Shown here: piece by piece, positions 36,346 to 45,843 of the stretch
How positions within the stretch are numbered: position 1 is the stretch's first letter
Layout of the letters: each line of letters starts with the position of its first letter
NCBI GenBank assembly: GCA_965198915.1
Contig: CBDAQC010000004.1
Span: 248,001 to 312,000, forward strand
Direction of reading: 5' to 3'
DNA from: BOG-908 sp965198915
GTDB lineage: Bacteria; Pseudomonadota; Alphaproteobacteria; Acetobacterales; Acetobacteraceae
Length of the DNA stretch: 64,000 bases
Notes under the pieces: generated by a model
The model's database searches: none
Told to the model about the DNA's origin: nothing
The model's input: only the letters and a program-made list of their open reading frames with translations
Program-made: the position numbers and the translations under genes

Positions 36346-37214
36346 GGCACGGTTTCACCCTGGCCATGCGGCGACCGTCCGGCCGCGCGCTCACGGGCCG
36401 GACGATGATTTCCGCGGCCGCCATCCCGGCCATGCTGGCCTGCGCTTGCACCACAACGATTGGGCCCCGGATCACGGCGGGACCGGGATGGGGCAAGTCG
36501 GCCGGGGAGTGGGCGGCCGACAAGAGGGAGTGCATGGCCGAAACGGACGCGGCGCTCCAGCCCGTCGCGGACGCAATGAACACCGGCGCGGTCACCATCG
36601 GCCGGATGGAGGCCGTCAACGCCCGGCTGCAGGAGATGTACGACGAGTCGTATGGTCACTGCCTCCTCGCCCGGAACGACTTGGTGCCCGCGCCCGCGAT
36701 ACCCTTGCGGGGCGTTCCGGTGCCGCCCACACCGGAGGCGGCCTTGGTGGGCGGGCAGCGCGCGATCGAGGCGTCGACCACGCCTGGGCTCTCCGATCCC
36801 GAATCGATGGACGCCGAACGCTTCGTGGCCGGTGAGACCCGTGACCTGCGCGCAGCCTGTCCGGGCGACACCGTGCGGCTCGACGTGCACGACGCACCGG
36901 TTTCACCCGGCATCGTCGCCCGCCTGGTCGGCCTCACCGAACCGCACGGGGGCGACTGCCTCGGATCGATGGGCGAATTGGACTACCTGGTAGCCAAGCG
37001 CCCCTCGGGCTGGGCGACGCTGCTGTCCGGCTACCTCGGGATCCTGGGGACGAGCCACGCCGGATACCGCGACGTCGAGTCGCGGTCCCGCGGAGTCTGC
37101 GTCTTCGAATTCGGCTGGACCGGCGCATCCTACGCGGTGGCCGGGTCCAACGGCTGTGATGCCGACGCGCCGCCGCCGCCCGGCGGCCCCGACGGCAAGT
37201 CGCGGGGCAGGTAG
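36342..37214 (+). CDS. Putative lipoprotein
   Basis: About 290 residues from a GTG overlapping the previous stop, or 282 from ATG 36366. The start MRRPSGRALTGRTMISAAAI followed by PAMLACACTTT is a lipoprotein signal with Cys after ACA/LAC. The rest is soluble: a Trp/Lys-rich helix (GKSAGEWAADKRECMAET), an Asp/Gly-rich region with several Cys pairs, and a tail of Pro/Gly. It is probably translationally coupled to the gene before it. Function unknown. Confidence 0.6.
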   Translation: MRHGFTLAMRRPSGRALTGRTMISAAAIPAMLACACTTTIGPRITAGPGWGKSAGEWAADKRECMAETDAALQPVADAMNTGAVTIGRMEAVNARLQEMYDESYGHCLLARNDLVPAPAIPLRGVPVPPTPEAALVGGQRAIEASTTPGLSDPESMDAERFVAGETRDLRAACPGDTVRLDVHDAPVSPGIVARLVGLTEPHGGDCLGSMGELDYLVAKRPSGWATLLSGYLGILGTSHAGYRDVESRSRGVCVFEFGWTGASYAVAGSNGCDADAPPPPGGPDGKSRGR

Positions 37215-37279
37215 ACCTTGGGCCTAATGCGATCGCGCCCCGGTCGAGCCTGGGGTCGGCCCCCCGCGGGATCACGACT

Positions 37280-37927
37280 TTGATACTCCCGGTCGACCGC
37301 CCCCACGACGGCCATCGGCCGTCGGACGGGCCGGCGGACGATCCCTGGCTCGGGATCTTCGGGACACGCGATGGCGAGGAGTTCGCGTGCCTGCTGGTCG
37401 CGAGCCCTATTTTCGTCAACCTCGTGGTCCTCTGCGGTCCCGGCGGCCTGCGCGAGGCGGCCGTCCCGCTCCTGGTCGCGGTCCATGCCGTCCTGGTGCT
37501 CGCCGATAGGCGATCGCTCGCACGGTGGAACCCGGGCGGTAGTCCCATGCCCTCCCCGTTGTGGTCCCTCCTCCCGCCCGGCTGGCTTTACCTGCGCGGA
37601 CGCTTCCGGACGCCGTCACGACCATTCGCGGGCGCATGGTTCCCCGCATCGCTGATCTTCCTCCTGCCGTTCATCAGCATGGTGTCGAGCCCCAGCTGCG
37701 GACTTGGGGGTCGGGGTTGCCGCACCGGCGCGACCGTAACGACCGGAGCGGCGGTCGGGCAGCCGACTACGGGAACGTTCCACGGTGCCCTCCCGGGACC
37801 AAGCGGAGGCCACGCGCTCCAACGCTCGTCAGCCCGTGCCGCCGACGGCATCACGGCCCAGAAGGTGGGAGACCCCGACCTAAGCGGCCGGGGCCCCGCG
37901 CTGCCCAGGATCAGAGGGGCACGTTGA
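37280..37927 (+). CDS. Hypothetical membrane protein, partial paralogue of the gene at 35644
   Basis: 215 residues with two to three hydrophobic segments. The stretch LADRRSLARWNPGGSPMPSP, then LWSLLPPGWLYLRGRFRTPS corresponds to TDKRRLVRTGRIPSSSTPST and AWLLFPPGYLLRRARALGAP of the upstream protein. The C-terminal 80 residues are Gly/Thr/Pro-rich and low-complexity. The start is uncertain. Duplication inside this small gene cluster is likely. Confidence 0.5.
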   Translation: MILPVDRPHDGHRPSDGPADDPWLGIFGTRDGEEFACLLVASPIFVNLVVLCGPGGLREAAVPLLVAVHAVLVLADRRSLARWNPGGSPMPSPLWSLLPPGWLYLRGRFRTPSRPFAGAWFPASLIFLLPFISMVSSPSCGLGGRGCRTGATVTTGAAVGQPTTGTFHGALPGPSGGHALQRSSARAADGITAQKVGDPDLSGRGPALPRIRGAR

Positions 37928-37963
37928 CCTTTGGCGAGCACGATCCCAGCACGCGGATGCACG

Positions 37964-38455
37964 ATGCGTGTGCTCGCATTCCGATCGGAGGTGCTCGACG
38001 GCGCGCCATCCACCATTCGCGAGGTCGCACGAGTTGACGTCACTCTGCAGCCCGCCTCGACATGCGGCATCGGCAAGCTCATGTCGGCCCGGCACGGCTG
38101 CCACGAGCAACCGCGACGCCCGTTCGCCGGGCAGAGGCTCATGAACGCGGTCTGGAATCCCCGCCCTCCCGACGTCCTGGTCTCGGCCGATGCCTGCACG
38201 GCCGGGGGGCTGCCCGACGCGATACGGAGGGGCCTTCCCTGGATCGTGGTGCTCCCGGCCTGGCGACGACTGCGACCGGTGATGCCCCCTGTCCTGCAGG
38301 AAGTCCGCTGGGAGCACGTCGATGCCAGCTTCGTGCCTAAGCCATCGCCCAGCCGCTCCGAGCGCGAGGCATGGTTCACGGCGATGACCCTGCGCAGGCT
38401 GCTCGCGTATGCGACACCGGAGGAACTCGTCGCCCTATCGACCGAACTTGATTGA
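37964..38455 (+). CDS. Hypothetical protein
   Basis: 163 residues from ATG 37964 (MRVLAFRSEVLDGAPSTIRE); the frame opens at 37931. Contains RMLMNAVWNPRPPDVLVSADA-like segments (RPPDVLVSADACTAGG, LPWIVVLPAWRRLRPVMPPV). No domain or membrane segment recognised. It ends the small cluster that starts at 35644. Confidence 0.45.
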   Translation: MRVLAFRSEVLDGAPSTIREVARVDVTLQPASTCGIGKLMSARHGCHEQPRRPFAGQRLMNAVWNPRPPDVLVSADACTAGGLPDAIRRGLPWIVVLPAWRRLRPVMPPVLQEVRWEHVDASFVPKPSPSRSEREAWFTAMTLRRLLAYATPEELVALSTELD

Positions 38456-39063
38456 CGATATTGCCACCTCGGGTAGCCCCTCACCGACGCCTCGCGTCAG
38501 CACCACCACAGCGAGCGTGCTCCGGGACAAGGGCCCGAGGGGCTCGTAGGCCTGGGCGCTGGTCGACCCTTGCCAAACTGCCGACGGGAATGTCCGGCGC
38601 CCTTCCCTCCGCCGTTCCCGCGCGAGGCCCCCCTTCGATCAGGATCACACGGGATGCCGCGGACTGCAGCAATCGACTTTCGAGCAGGACCGCGATTCCA
38701 GGGGCGGGGCTCTGTCTCGGGGGTAAGATATCCAAGCTCGATCCATTGGCTGGTCAAGCGTTAACCTTCGACTTCGGGACCCGGCGATCACCGGCGTCGC
38801 GCGGCGTCGCGGGGATTGATACCGGAGGAGGAACTCCGATCGGCCGACTTTGCGTACATCCAAGGGGAATCGCAAAGCCACCACCCCATCGCCGGACACC
38901 CTGAATCATCGCCCTCAGCGGAGGGTTCAACGTCGCCCGGCCCAGGTCACGAGGACCTCCCAACCGAGCCACACTGCCCAACGAGCCGATCGCCGTCGAT
39001 GATCCGCTTGCAACCGGATGCCGTCGTTGTTCTACCTGCGGGATGGCACGCGCGGAGGGAACG
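38456..39063. other. No gene seen
   Basis: About 600 bp between the hypothetical cluster and the nuclease-STAND gene. Short frames on both strands lack ribosome sites and domain patterns. The end supplies the ribosome site GGAGGGA of the next gene. Confidence 0.45.
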
Positions 39064-41907
39064 ATGGGGAGCCACGGCGAGCGACCACGGGTGCTCGACG
39101 CGGCCCAGCTCATCCGCATCGAGGCGGTGCACCGCGGCTTCCTGTTCCAGCACCTGTACGCAGTTCAGCTCCTGCTGTCCGCGGCCGCGACGGACGTGAC
39201 CAGCATCGTCATCGAGGGCGACGAGGACGTCGAGATCGTAGCCCCGTCGCATCGCACCTACGTGCAGCTGAAGTTCCGATCGACGTCATTGGGAGTCGCC
39301 GACATCGCCGATGCCCTGGTGCGCTTCGATGCCTACCGGACCATGCATGCGGAGGGTTCGCGGGCCGGCGCGGCGGCCTTCGTCGTGGCGACGAACGCCC
39401 CGCCGACGCCCTCCCTGTCGCGCGTGATCGAAGGCGCCGAATGGAACGCGGACACGTTCGTCGATCATCCCGGGGCTTCGTTACCCCGCGGGCATGCGAT
39501 GACCCCGCCATCGCGCACGATCGAGGAGGCGTTCGACGCCTGTCGGTCGACTGCCGCGCGACTGCCGTTCGCGGTGCTGTCGCCTGAGACGCTCGTGTGG
39601 AAGCTCGCGGGCCAGGTGGCCATGGCGGCATGCGGCGGCGGCGCGAGGCGCGATCATTCCTTCCCGGTCAACGAGCTGCCGGCGCTGTTCGAGCAACTCG
39701 TGATCCGGCTGCAGGAGCTCCCGTCGCCTCCCGCGAACTACCGCGCGCAATCCGACGAACCGGCCATCGCCGGGGAGGCTCGTTGCCGGTTGATCGTGGG
39801 TCACTCCGGAGCGGGGAAGACGTCGTGGGTGGCCCAGGCGGCACAGCATGCGGCGGGCGATGTAGCCTACTTCGACGTCGGCGACATTCCGGGGTCAGCC
39901 CTGGCCTCGAGCCTGTCCCGCGAGCTCGCGGCGCGTTACGGCGACTCCGGCGGAGGGCTGGGCCGCGTGCTCCTGCCCGGTGCATCCGGCCTGGACATCC
40001 TTCGGGGCATCGGCCGGGGACTGGCGGAAGCCGGGAGCAAACTGACTATCGTCTTGGACGATGCGCACCGCCTGTCGCCCTTGGACCTGCTCGGCGTGGT
40101 GCGGGCCGCGCCGCAGGTCCGCTTCACGGTGGTGGGGCAGCCGGGAAGCGGCATGAGCGAGCTCGCCGTCTCTTTGGGCGTGACGGAGGAACGCCTCGGC
40201 GGTTGGACCTGCGACACGATCGCCGCGGAGGCGGCAGCCTCGGGCTGCAGGGCGGACGCGGCGACCGTGCAGGCGCTCCTCGAGCTGACCGCGGGCCTGC
40301 CCCTCTACATCCAGAACGCCATGTTGATCGCGGCCGAGGAGCATGGCGGTGTGCTCGCGGACTTCTGCGCGAGCGTTTCGGCCCTGACGCATGTCACCGA
40401 AACCGCCCAGGAGCTGATCCTGTCGCGAGTCGTCGGCTTGCTGCCGCCCGATGCCCGCGACGACTTGGGCGTCCTGAGCCTGTCCGACGTCCCGCTGTCC
40501 GACGAGGAGGTTCGCTCCCTGCTGGAGCGAACGTTCGGCCGCGGCGCGGGAGCTGCGTCCGCCAATTTGCGGCGCATGCGGACAGCGGGGATCATCGAGG
40601 TGTTCGGCAATCGATTGAAGGTGCACGACGCTATGCGCCTCCTCGGGCGGGGGCACCTCGCCGATCTCGACCGGGACGTCGCGCTCGCCGCCCGCAAGGC
40701 GTTGCGGGACGTGGTTTCCGCCTCGCTCCGCAAGGATTGGGCCCCCGCCAAGCTGGCCCTTTATCTCCGCATGCTGGCCGAGACCGGCGACGTGAAGACG
40801 CTGGTCCAGTTCGGCACGGAGGAGCTGTTCCACGAACTGGGCCTCTGGCCGGTGATCGCGCCGTATCTCGATGCGGCCGCCCGCTCTGAGGCGACCGACC
40901 CGGCGGACCGCTTTTGGGCGCTCGACGGCTTGGTGTTCAACGAGATCAAGGGGGGCTCGGGCCCCGGCACCCTGACCCGCATCGATACGATGAAGGCGCT
41001 GGTGAGGCGACACGGCCTCGGCGTCCGCGAGCGCCAATCGGTCGGCATGAAGGAGATGCTGCTGCTGGCCGTATCCGGGCGCACTCAGGACATGCGGCGG
41101 GTCATGCGGGATACTGCCGCCGCGATGGGCGCAAACCCCATCCATCGGCGCATCTTCCGGTACAACGCAGCGGTGGCGATGTACCAGGCCGGCGACATGG
41201 CCACCGCCGCCGACGAGGCGCGCTCGGTCGCTGAGGAGTATTTCCGCATCTTGGGCATCGGGCCGCAGGACGTCATGGGACGGAACGCGCCGGAACTCCG
41301 CCAGCACCTGAAGTCGAGCGAAACGCTGGCGGACGACTGCAAGCATTTGGCCGATTGCCTCGAACTCTGCGCGAAGGCCGCCGATGCGGGAGGTGGGTCC
41401 GCACCGTTCGCGCGCATACATGCGATGAAGTTCTATGAACTCGCCCAGGCGCCGGACTCGATGCTGCGCGTCGGCATGGACGTGGTCGACGAATCGGTTC
41501 GACGGAACGACTTCACCGGGGCGCGGGAATTCATAGAGTCGAACCTGCTGCCGCTCCTGGGGCAGCTCAAATTGGCCTCCTACCTCATCCCGGTCCGTTC
41601 GCAGCACGCCGTGGTGTTGGCTTACTGTTCGGAGTTCGACGCCGCGGACGCGGAGATGGCCCGGCTGGCTCCCTACGAGCCGGGCCTGCCGGACGAAGGC
41701 CGCATGGAGCTCGCCATGCAACGCCGGCTGGTCGGACGCCTTCGGCGCGAGGGTCCTCCGCCCCAATGGGTGATGCCACCCGGGACACCGACGACGTTCG
41801 AGGGATTGCTGCGGATGGCCAGGCAAAGCGCGCCGACGCGGAAGGTGGGGCGGAACGCGGCGTGCCCCTGCGGGTCCGGGCTAAAGTATAAGAAGTGCCA
41901 TGGCTGA
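39064..41907 (+). CDS. Nuclease-STAND NTPase with helical repeats and C-terminal SEC-C motif, probable defence protein
   Basis: 947 residues; the ATG at 39064 has GGAGGGA in front. The N-terminal 150 residues resemble the Cap4/DUF4297 nuclease: RGFLFQHLYAVQLLLSAAAT, VIEGDEDVEIVAPSHRTYVQ, LKFRS (acidic residue and QxK pattern). A P-loop GHSGAGKTSW lies at about 246-253 and a Walker B in LTIVLDDAHRL, giving a STAND-like NTPase. The middle to end is a helical solenoid (about 500-900). The last 20 residues are a SEC-C zinc motif, GRNAACPCGSGLKYKKCHG. Nuclease-STAND fusions are phage sensors of the Avs kind; a SEC-C tail is unusual in them. The function is inferred from architecture. Confidence 0.75.
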   Translation: MGSHGERPRVLDAAQLIRIEAVHRGFLFQHLYAVQLLLSAAATDVTSIVIEGDEDVEIVAPSHRTYVQLKFRSTSLGVADIADALVRFDAYRTMHAEGSRAGAAAFVVATNAPPTPSLSRVIEGAEWNADTFVDHPGASLPRGHAMTPPSRTIEEAFDACRSTAARLPFAVLSPETLVWKLAGQVAMAACGGGARRDHSFPVNELPALFEQLVIRLQELPSPPANYRAQSDEPAIAGEARCRLIVGHSGAGKTSWVAQAAQHAAGDVAYFDVGDIPGSALASSLSRELAARYGDSGGGLGRVLLPGASGLDILRGIGRGLAEAGSKLTIVLDDAHRLSPLDLLGVVRAAPQVRFTVVGQPGSGMSELAVSLGVTEERLGGWTCDTIAAEAAASGCRADAATVQALLELTAGLPLYIQNAMLIAAEEHGGVLADFCASVSALTHVTETAQELILSRVVGLLPPDARDDLGVLSLSDVPLSDEEVRSLLERTFGRGAGAASANLRRMRTAGIIEVFGNRLKVHDAMRLLGRGHLADLDRDVALAARKALRDVVSASLRKDWAPAKLALYLRMLAETGDVKTLVQFGTEELFHELGLWPVIAPYLDAAARSEATDPADRFWALDGLVFNEIKGGSGPGTLTRIDTMKALVRRHGLGVRERQSVGMKEMLLLAVSGRTQDMRRVMRDTAAAMGANPIHRRIFRYNAAVAMYQAGDMATAADEARSVAEEYFRILGIGPQDVMGRNAPELRQHLKSSETLADDCKHLADCLELCAKAADAGGGSAPFARIHAMKFYELAQAPDSMLRVGMDVVDESVRRNDFTGAREFIESNLLPLLGQLKLASYLIPVRSQHAVVLAYCSEFDAADAEMARLAPYEPGLPDEGRMELAMQRRLVGRLRREGPPPQWVMPPGTPTTFEGLLRMARQSAPTRKVGRNAACPCGSGLKYKKCHG

Positions 41908-42484
41908 CCGGCCTTGTCCGAGGCGCTTCGAACGAACGGCCTGTCCGAACAACGGGAGGCGGCCCTTGCGACGCCACGGCCGTTCAGGCGTCCGCGGGCA
42001 CTGGCCGCACCAACCACACAGGACTCCATGTCCGAGTAGGCGACCACTCCCGATCCCGCGCGCTGGCCCAGGCGAGGTCTGGACTGAAATCGTCGCTGAT
42101 CGACGGCAAATGGGTCCCGCACGTTCCGGCGACATGATCGAGACCGTCAATCCCGACACCTGCGAGTTGTAGACCACCGTCGCGCCGGCGGGTGCCGAGG
42201 ATGTCGGTGACGCCTTCAAGGCGGCGCGCGCCGCCCTCGGAGGCGCAATCTGGGCGGACAATCGCCTGACGGTTTACGTACGTCGCCGCGCTGGGACCCT
42301 TGTGGGGCTTTCCCGTTCGCGCGTAGCGGCGCCGGCTGCGCCGGACGATTCTGCTTATCGCTGGAGCCCCTCTCTTGGCGCCAGGATGGTCTGCTGAAAA
42401 AAGCCCAAGGTGGCTCATCACCCGGGCTAATCTTCGGCTAGACACGGTCCAGGTTGCGGCGATCCGCCACACCGACCGGGATCG
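41908..42484. other. Relic region
   Basis: Holds the aldehyde dehydrogenase remnant at about 42090-42290 and otherwise no recognisable gene. Confidence 0.5.
42090..42290 (+). pseudogene. Aldehyde dehydrogenase N-terminal fragment
   Basis: In two frames: SLIDGKWVP, then ARSGDMIETVNPDTCEL with a stop, then TTVAPAGAEDVGDAFKAARA and GGAIWADNRLT. This is the start of a typical NAD-dependent aldehyde dehydrogenase (LIDGxWV...VNPATGE...VxxAxxAARxAF). A frameshift and a stop break it and the rest is lost. Confidence 0.7.
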
Positions 42485-43384
42485 ATGGCCATGGGAACGA
42501 CGATAAGAGGCCTGTCCGCTTTTCCGATCACGCCTTCGGATGACGTGGGCAGGATCGACACGGCAGGTCTGCAGATGCTGGTCGGCCGCCTCGTGGCCGC
42601 GGAGGTGGATACCATCGGGCTGCTGGGCAGCACGGGGTCCTACCCATACTTCACCCGTGCGGAGCGCCGCCGCGCGATCGAGGCGGCGGTGGAGTGCTCG
42701 GCTGGGCGCGTCCCCTTGATGGTCGGCGTCGGCGCCCTGCGGACAGACGAGGCCGTGGCGCTTGCGACGGACGCCTTGAAGGCAGGCGCCATGGCGGGTC
42801 TGCTGGCTCCCGTGTCGTACGCACCCTTAAGGGACGACGAGGTCTTCCAGCATTTCCGGGCAGTGGCGGCGACCGGGCTCCCGCTTTGCATCTACAACAA
42901 CCCGGCGACGACGCATTTCACCTTCTCGACCGCGCTCGTCTCAAGACTCGCGGCGATACCTGGGGTCGTGGCCGTCAAGAATCCGGCGCCTGTCGAGGCC
43001 GAGTGCGAGGCGGCCGTCGCCACGCTGCGGGCCGCCGTGCCCGCCGCGTTCTCCGTCGGCTTCAGCGTGGACTCCAACGCAGCGGCGGTACTGCTCGCGG
43101 GAGGGGACGCCTGGTATAGCGTCCTTGCTGGTATCTATCCGGCGATCTGCCTTCGCCTGACGCGGGCGGCACAGGCTGGGGATGCCGAGGAAGCGATCGG
43201 CCTCCTTAGCCAGCTACAGCCGATTTGGGACCTGTTCACGGCCCATACCAGCTTCCGCGTGGTGCATCTCGCGGCGACGATCGCGGGCGTCCCCAACGCC
43301 CGGCCGGTCCGGCCTGTCCTTCCACTGTCGGGCGACGCCGCGCGGCAGGTCACCCGCACACTCGAAGAGCTGGCACTGAGCTGA
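42485..43384 (+). CDS. DapA-family lyase/aldolase (dihydrodipicolinate-synthase-like)
   Basis: 299 residues, full length for the family. The class I aldolase TIM barrel is clear: SAFPITPSDDVGRIDTAGLQ, the GSTGSYPYFTRAER loop, VGVGALRTDEAVALATDALK, the Tyr in LPLCIYNNPATTHF and the Schiff-base Lys in VVAVKNPAPVEAE. It lacks the features of true DapA at the second Thr site, so it is more likely a catabolic lyase for a keto acid. It stands alone, downstream of gene relics. ATG 42491 is an alternative start. Confidence 0.85.
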   Translation: MAMGTTIRGLSAFPITPSDDVGRIDTAGLQMLVGRLVAAEVDTIGLLGSTGSYPYFTRAERRRAIEAAVECSAGRVPLMVGVGALRTDEAVALATDALKAGAMAGLLAPVSYAPLRDDEVFQHFRAVAATGLPLCIYNNPATTHFTFSTALVSRLAAIPGVVAVKNPAPVEAECEAAVATLRAAVPAAFSVGFSVDSNAAAVLLAGGDAWYSVLAGIYPAICLRLTRAAQAGDAEEAIGLLSQLQPIWDLFTAHTSFRVVHLAATIAGVPNARPVRPVLPLSGDAARQVTRTLEELALS

Positions 43385-43681
43385 TGGGCTCGGATGTGAT
43401 CCGGGCAAGCGCGGCGAGGCTGGACGGACCGACGCGGAGCTTCACGTCGTAAGTCGCATGGGCCGCCTCGCCATCCGCTACCACATCTGCCGGGCGACGG
43501 CCTCAAACCGATCCGCACGGCGGTCGCACGCTACGAGTTTGGCTTCCCGCTCGCCACGCGTGAGCGCCGTAGCCTTGCCGGTAGCGCAAACGGTTCCGCT
43601 GGTCGCAACGACTTCGCCCGAGGTTCCCGACATCATTGCCTCATCATGGGTTGGCGCCATGACCCCGGCACGTGCATGGGC

Positions 43682-44302
43682 TCAGCCCGGCCAGCCTTGC
43701 AAGGCAACGTCCGCAATGGCGAGCAAGGAGGCGCGCGGCGCTCCGTCGCGCGCCAGCACCGACATGCCTTGCGTCACCGCCATGACGAGGCCGGCCAACG
43801 CGGCGGGATTCGTGTCCGGCGGCAGGAGGCCCGCTTCGATGTCTCGATCGATCCGGGCGCGAAGTCGCCCGTCGATCGACCTGCGGAAGTCGGCGATCAC
43901 ACCCTGGACATCAGTGGATGCGGCCGAGCCGCTGGCCGCCGCGCTCGCGAGCAGGCATCCCTTGGGCGTCGTCTCGCCGGTATAGGCGGTCGCGGCGGCG
44001 GTCAGCATCGCGCGAGCAGCGTCGTGCGCGGTCGGCGCGGCATCGATCGCCTGCGCCATCGCCTCCGGATCGCCGGCGTAGCGGCGTGCCGCTTCCAGGA
44101 ACAATCGCTTCTTGTCCCCGAACGCGGTGTAGAGGCTGGGAGCCGTCACCCCCATCGCGGTCGTCAGATCGACGATCGACGTCGTCTCGTATCCATGGCG
44201 CCAGAACGTCAGCATCGCTTGTTCGAGCGCTGCATCGCGGTCGAATGATAGCGGCCTGCCGGTCTTGCGGCTCGGCGGGGGGCGGTGTTCAGGTTGATCC
44301 AT
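43682..44302 (-). CDS. TetR family regulator
   Basis: 206 residues. The N-terminal HTH reads FDRDAALEQAMLTFWRHGYE, TTSIVDLTTAMGVTAPSLYT, AFGDKKRLFLEAARRY, followed by a TetR_C_6-like ligand domain with AAASGSAASTDVQGVIADFR. It is divergent from the aldo/keto reductase gene, with 81 bp between, and should control it through the palindrome at 44352. This arrangement (TetR with divergent AKR) is common in Sphingomonas and relatives. Confidence 0.85.
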   Translation of the reverse strand: MDQPEHRPPPSRKTGRPLSFDRDAALEQAMLTFWRHGYETTSIVDLTTAMGVTAPSLYTAFGDKKRLFLEAARRYAGDPEAMAQAIDAAPTAHDAARAMLTAAATAYTGETTPKGCLLASAAASGSAASTDVQGVIADFRRSIDGRLRARIDRDIEAGLLPPDTNPAALAGLVMAVTQGMSVLARDGAPRASLLAIADVALQGWPG

Positions 44303-44322
44303 AGTGATCGCTCTGAAAGGGA

Positions 44323-44373
44323 TTGACAGTCTTCGATCAGCGTAGCATGCGTTCCATATCGAACGCTATGGAA
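44323..44373 (+). promoter_or_regulatory. Divergent promoter and TetR operator
   Basis: TTGACA at 44323 is a good -35 box. A perfect inverted repeat TTCCATA (44352-44358) and TATGGAA (44367-44373) with an 8-bp spacer lies just upstream of the aldo/keto reductase start. Binding of the TetR protein there would block it. The -10 is not clear; TAGCAT at 44343 is too close. Confidence 0.6.
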
Positions 44374-44383
44374 GAAGCCGATC

Positions 44384-45469
44384 ATGTCCCTCACCGACTT
44401 CCGCACGCTCGGCCGCTCCGGCCTTGTCGTCAGCCCACTTGCGCTGGGGACGATGACCTTCGGACCCGGCGGTTGGGGCGCGGACGAGCCGACGTCGCGG
44501 GCGATCTTCGACGCCTACCGCGCGGCGGGGGGCAATTTCGTCGACACCGCCGACATCTATTCGGGTGGCGAAAGCGAGCGGCTGGTCGGCCGGTTCATCG
44601 CCGACAGCGGCGCGCGCGACGACATCGTCCTCGCCACCAAATTCGCGTTCAACGGATCGGCTAGCCCGCTGACTGCGACGCAGGCGGGTGGGGGCAATCC
44701 CAACGCGGGCGGCGCAGGCGCCAAGAACATCCACCGGGCGCTGGAGGCATCGCTGAAGCGGCTGGGGACCGACTACATCGACCTTTACTGGATGCACATC
44801 TGGGACGGCGTGACGCCGGTCGAGGAAATCGTGCAGACGCTCGGAGACCTCGTGCGGGCGGGCAAGATCCGCTACTACGGCTTGTCGGACATGCCTGCTT
44901 GGCTTGCGATGAAGGCCGCCACGATCGCCTCGGAGCGGCGCGTGCCCGGCCCGATCGCGCTGCAGCTCGAGTACTCGCTCGTCGCTCGTGACGTCGAGGC
45001 CGAGCATTTCCCGGCGGCGCGAGAGGGCGGCATGGGCGTCATGCCGTGGAGCCCCCTCGCGGGAGGCTTCCTGTCCGGCAAGTATGAGCGCGGAAACACC
45101 GCCGACACCGGCCGGCTGAGCGGCGCCAACCCATTCGGCGACAGCAAGTTCGTTGACCGCAATTGGAACATCCTCGACGCGTTGAAGACCGTTGCCGCGG
45201 AACTCGATCGGCCGGCGGCGCAGGTGGCACTCGCGTGGACTTTGGGGCGCGCCGGGGTCGCCTCGACATTGATCGGCGCGAGCAAGGTCTCGCAACTGGA
45301 AAGCAACATCGCCGCGACGAGCATCAGGTTGACTGCCGCTCAAGCGAAACACCTCGATGACGCGAGCGTGCCGCCCGTGGGGTTCAGTTCGGGACTCACG
45401 CAGCCAGCGATTCGTCGCATGGTCTTTGGCGGCCATGACGTCGCGGGGTGGGGCGAACGATGTGATTGA
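44384..45469 (+). CDS. Aldo/keto reductase
   Basis: 361 residues, NADPH-dependent reductase of the AKR family. Visible are TLGRSGLVVSPLALGTMTFG, the catalytic Asp/Tyr in NFVDTADIYSGGESERLVGR, Lys in VLATKFAFNG, and His in LYWMHIWDGVTP. The nucleotide part is GRAGVASTLIGASKVSQLES. Likely substrates are small aldehydes or ketones. Start ATG has GAAGAAGC upstream. It is probably induced by an electrophile through the divergent TetR protein. Confidence 0.9.
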   Translation: MSLTDFRTLGRSGLVVSPLALGTMTFGPGGWGADEPTSRAIFDAYRAAGGNFVDTADIYSGGESERLVGRFIADSGARDDIVLATKFAFNGSASPLTATQAGGGNPNAGGAGAKNIHRALEASLKRLGTDYIDLYWMHIWDGVTPVEEIVQTLGDLVRAGKIRYYGLSDMPAWLAMKAATIASERRVPGPIALQLEYSLVARDVEAEHFPAAREGGMGVMPWSPLAGGFLSGKYERGNTADTGRLSGANPFGDSKFVDRNWNILDALKTVAAELDRPAAQVALAWTLGRAGVASTLIGASKVSQLESNIAATSIRLTAAQAKHLDDASVPPVGFSSGLTQPAIRRMVFGGHDVAGWGERCD

Positions 45470-45843
45470 TCAGGCAATGGACGCTTGAATGCGAGGTGCT
45501 GCTCTTTTTCTATGTCGACGTCGATGGGACCAAACGTGCGAGTAGTCGGACGAGCGGTCCTGGCAACGAGGCGGAGATCGTCACGAGAACGCCGCCTTCG
45601 TCTCGATGACCCCTCTCCGCTACGACCCGCGCTTGCCACTGGTGCGGAGATCACCGCCCCAGCCCGCGTATTGCGTCGAACGCCTCCGCCAACGGCCCCC
45701 CTCGCAGATGACAAAGCCGGGTCGTCAAGCAAGATGCCGGCTGTCGCCGCCGCAACGCCGACGGTTTTCCAGAGGGAGAAGCAGCCTTGGGAGCGGGAGG
45801 CTTTTCAGTCGGCTGGGCTCGTTGCGCGTTCGCCATTGCGGTC
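45470..45843. other. No gene seen
   Basis: Short overlapping frames without recognisable protein patterns between the convergent aldo/keto reductase and cupin genes. Confidence 0.4.

Noticed and set aside
39895..41826. A 643-codon minus-strand frame
   Set aside because: It is the antisense shadow of the nuclease-STAND gene; Arg/His-rich with no domain.
43478..43660. A 60-codon minus-strand frame downstream of the TetR gene
   Set aside because: It reads somewhat like protein (GTSGEVVATSGTVCATGKA), but has no family, a poor start and is very short.
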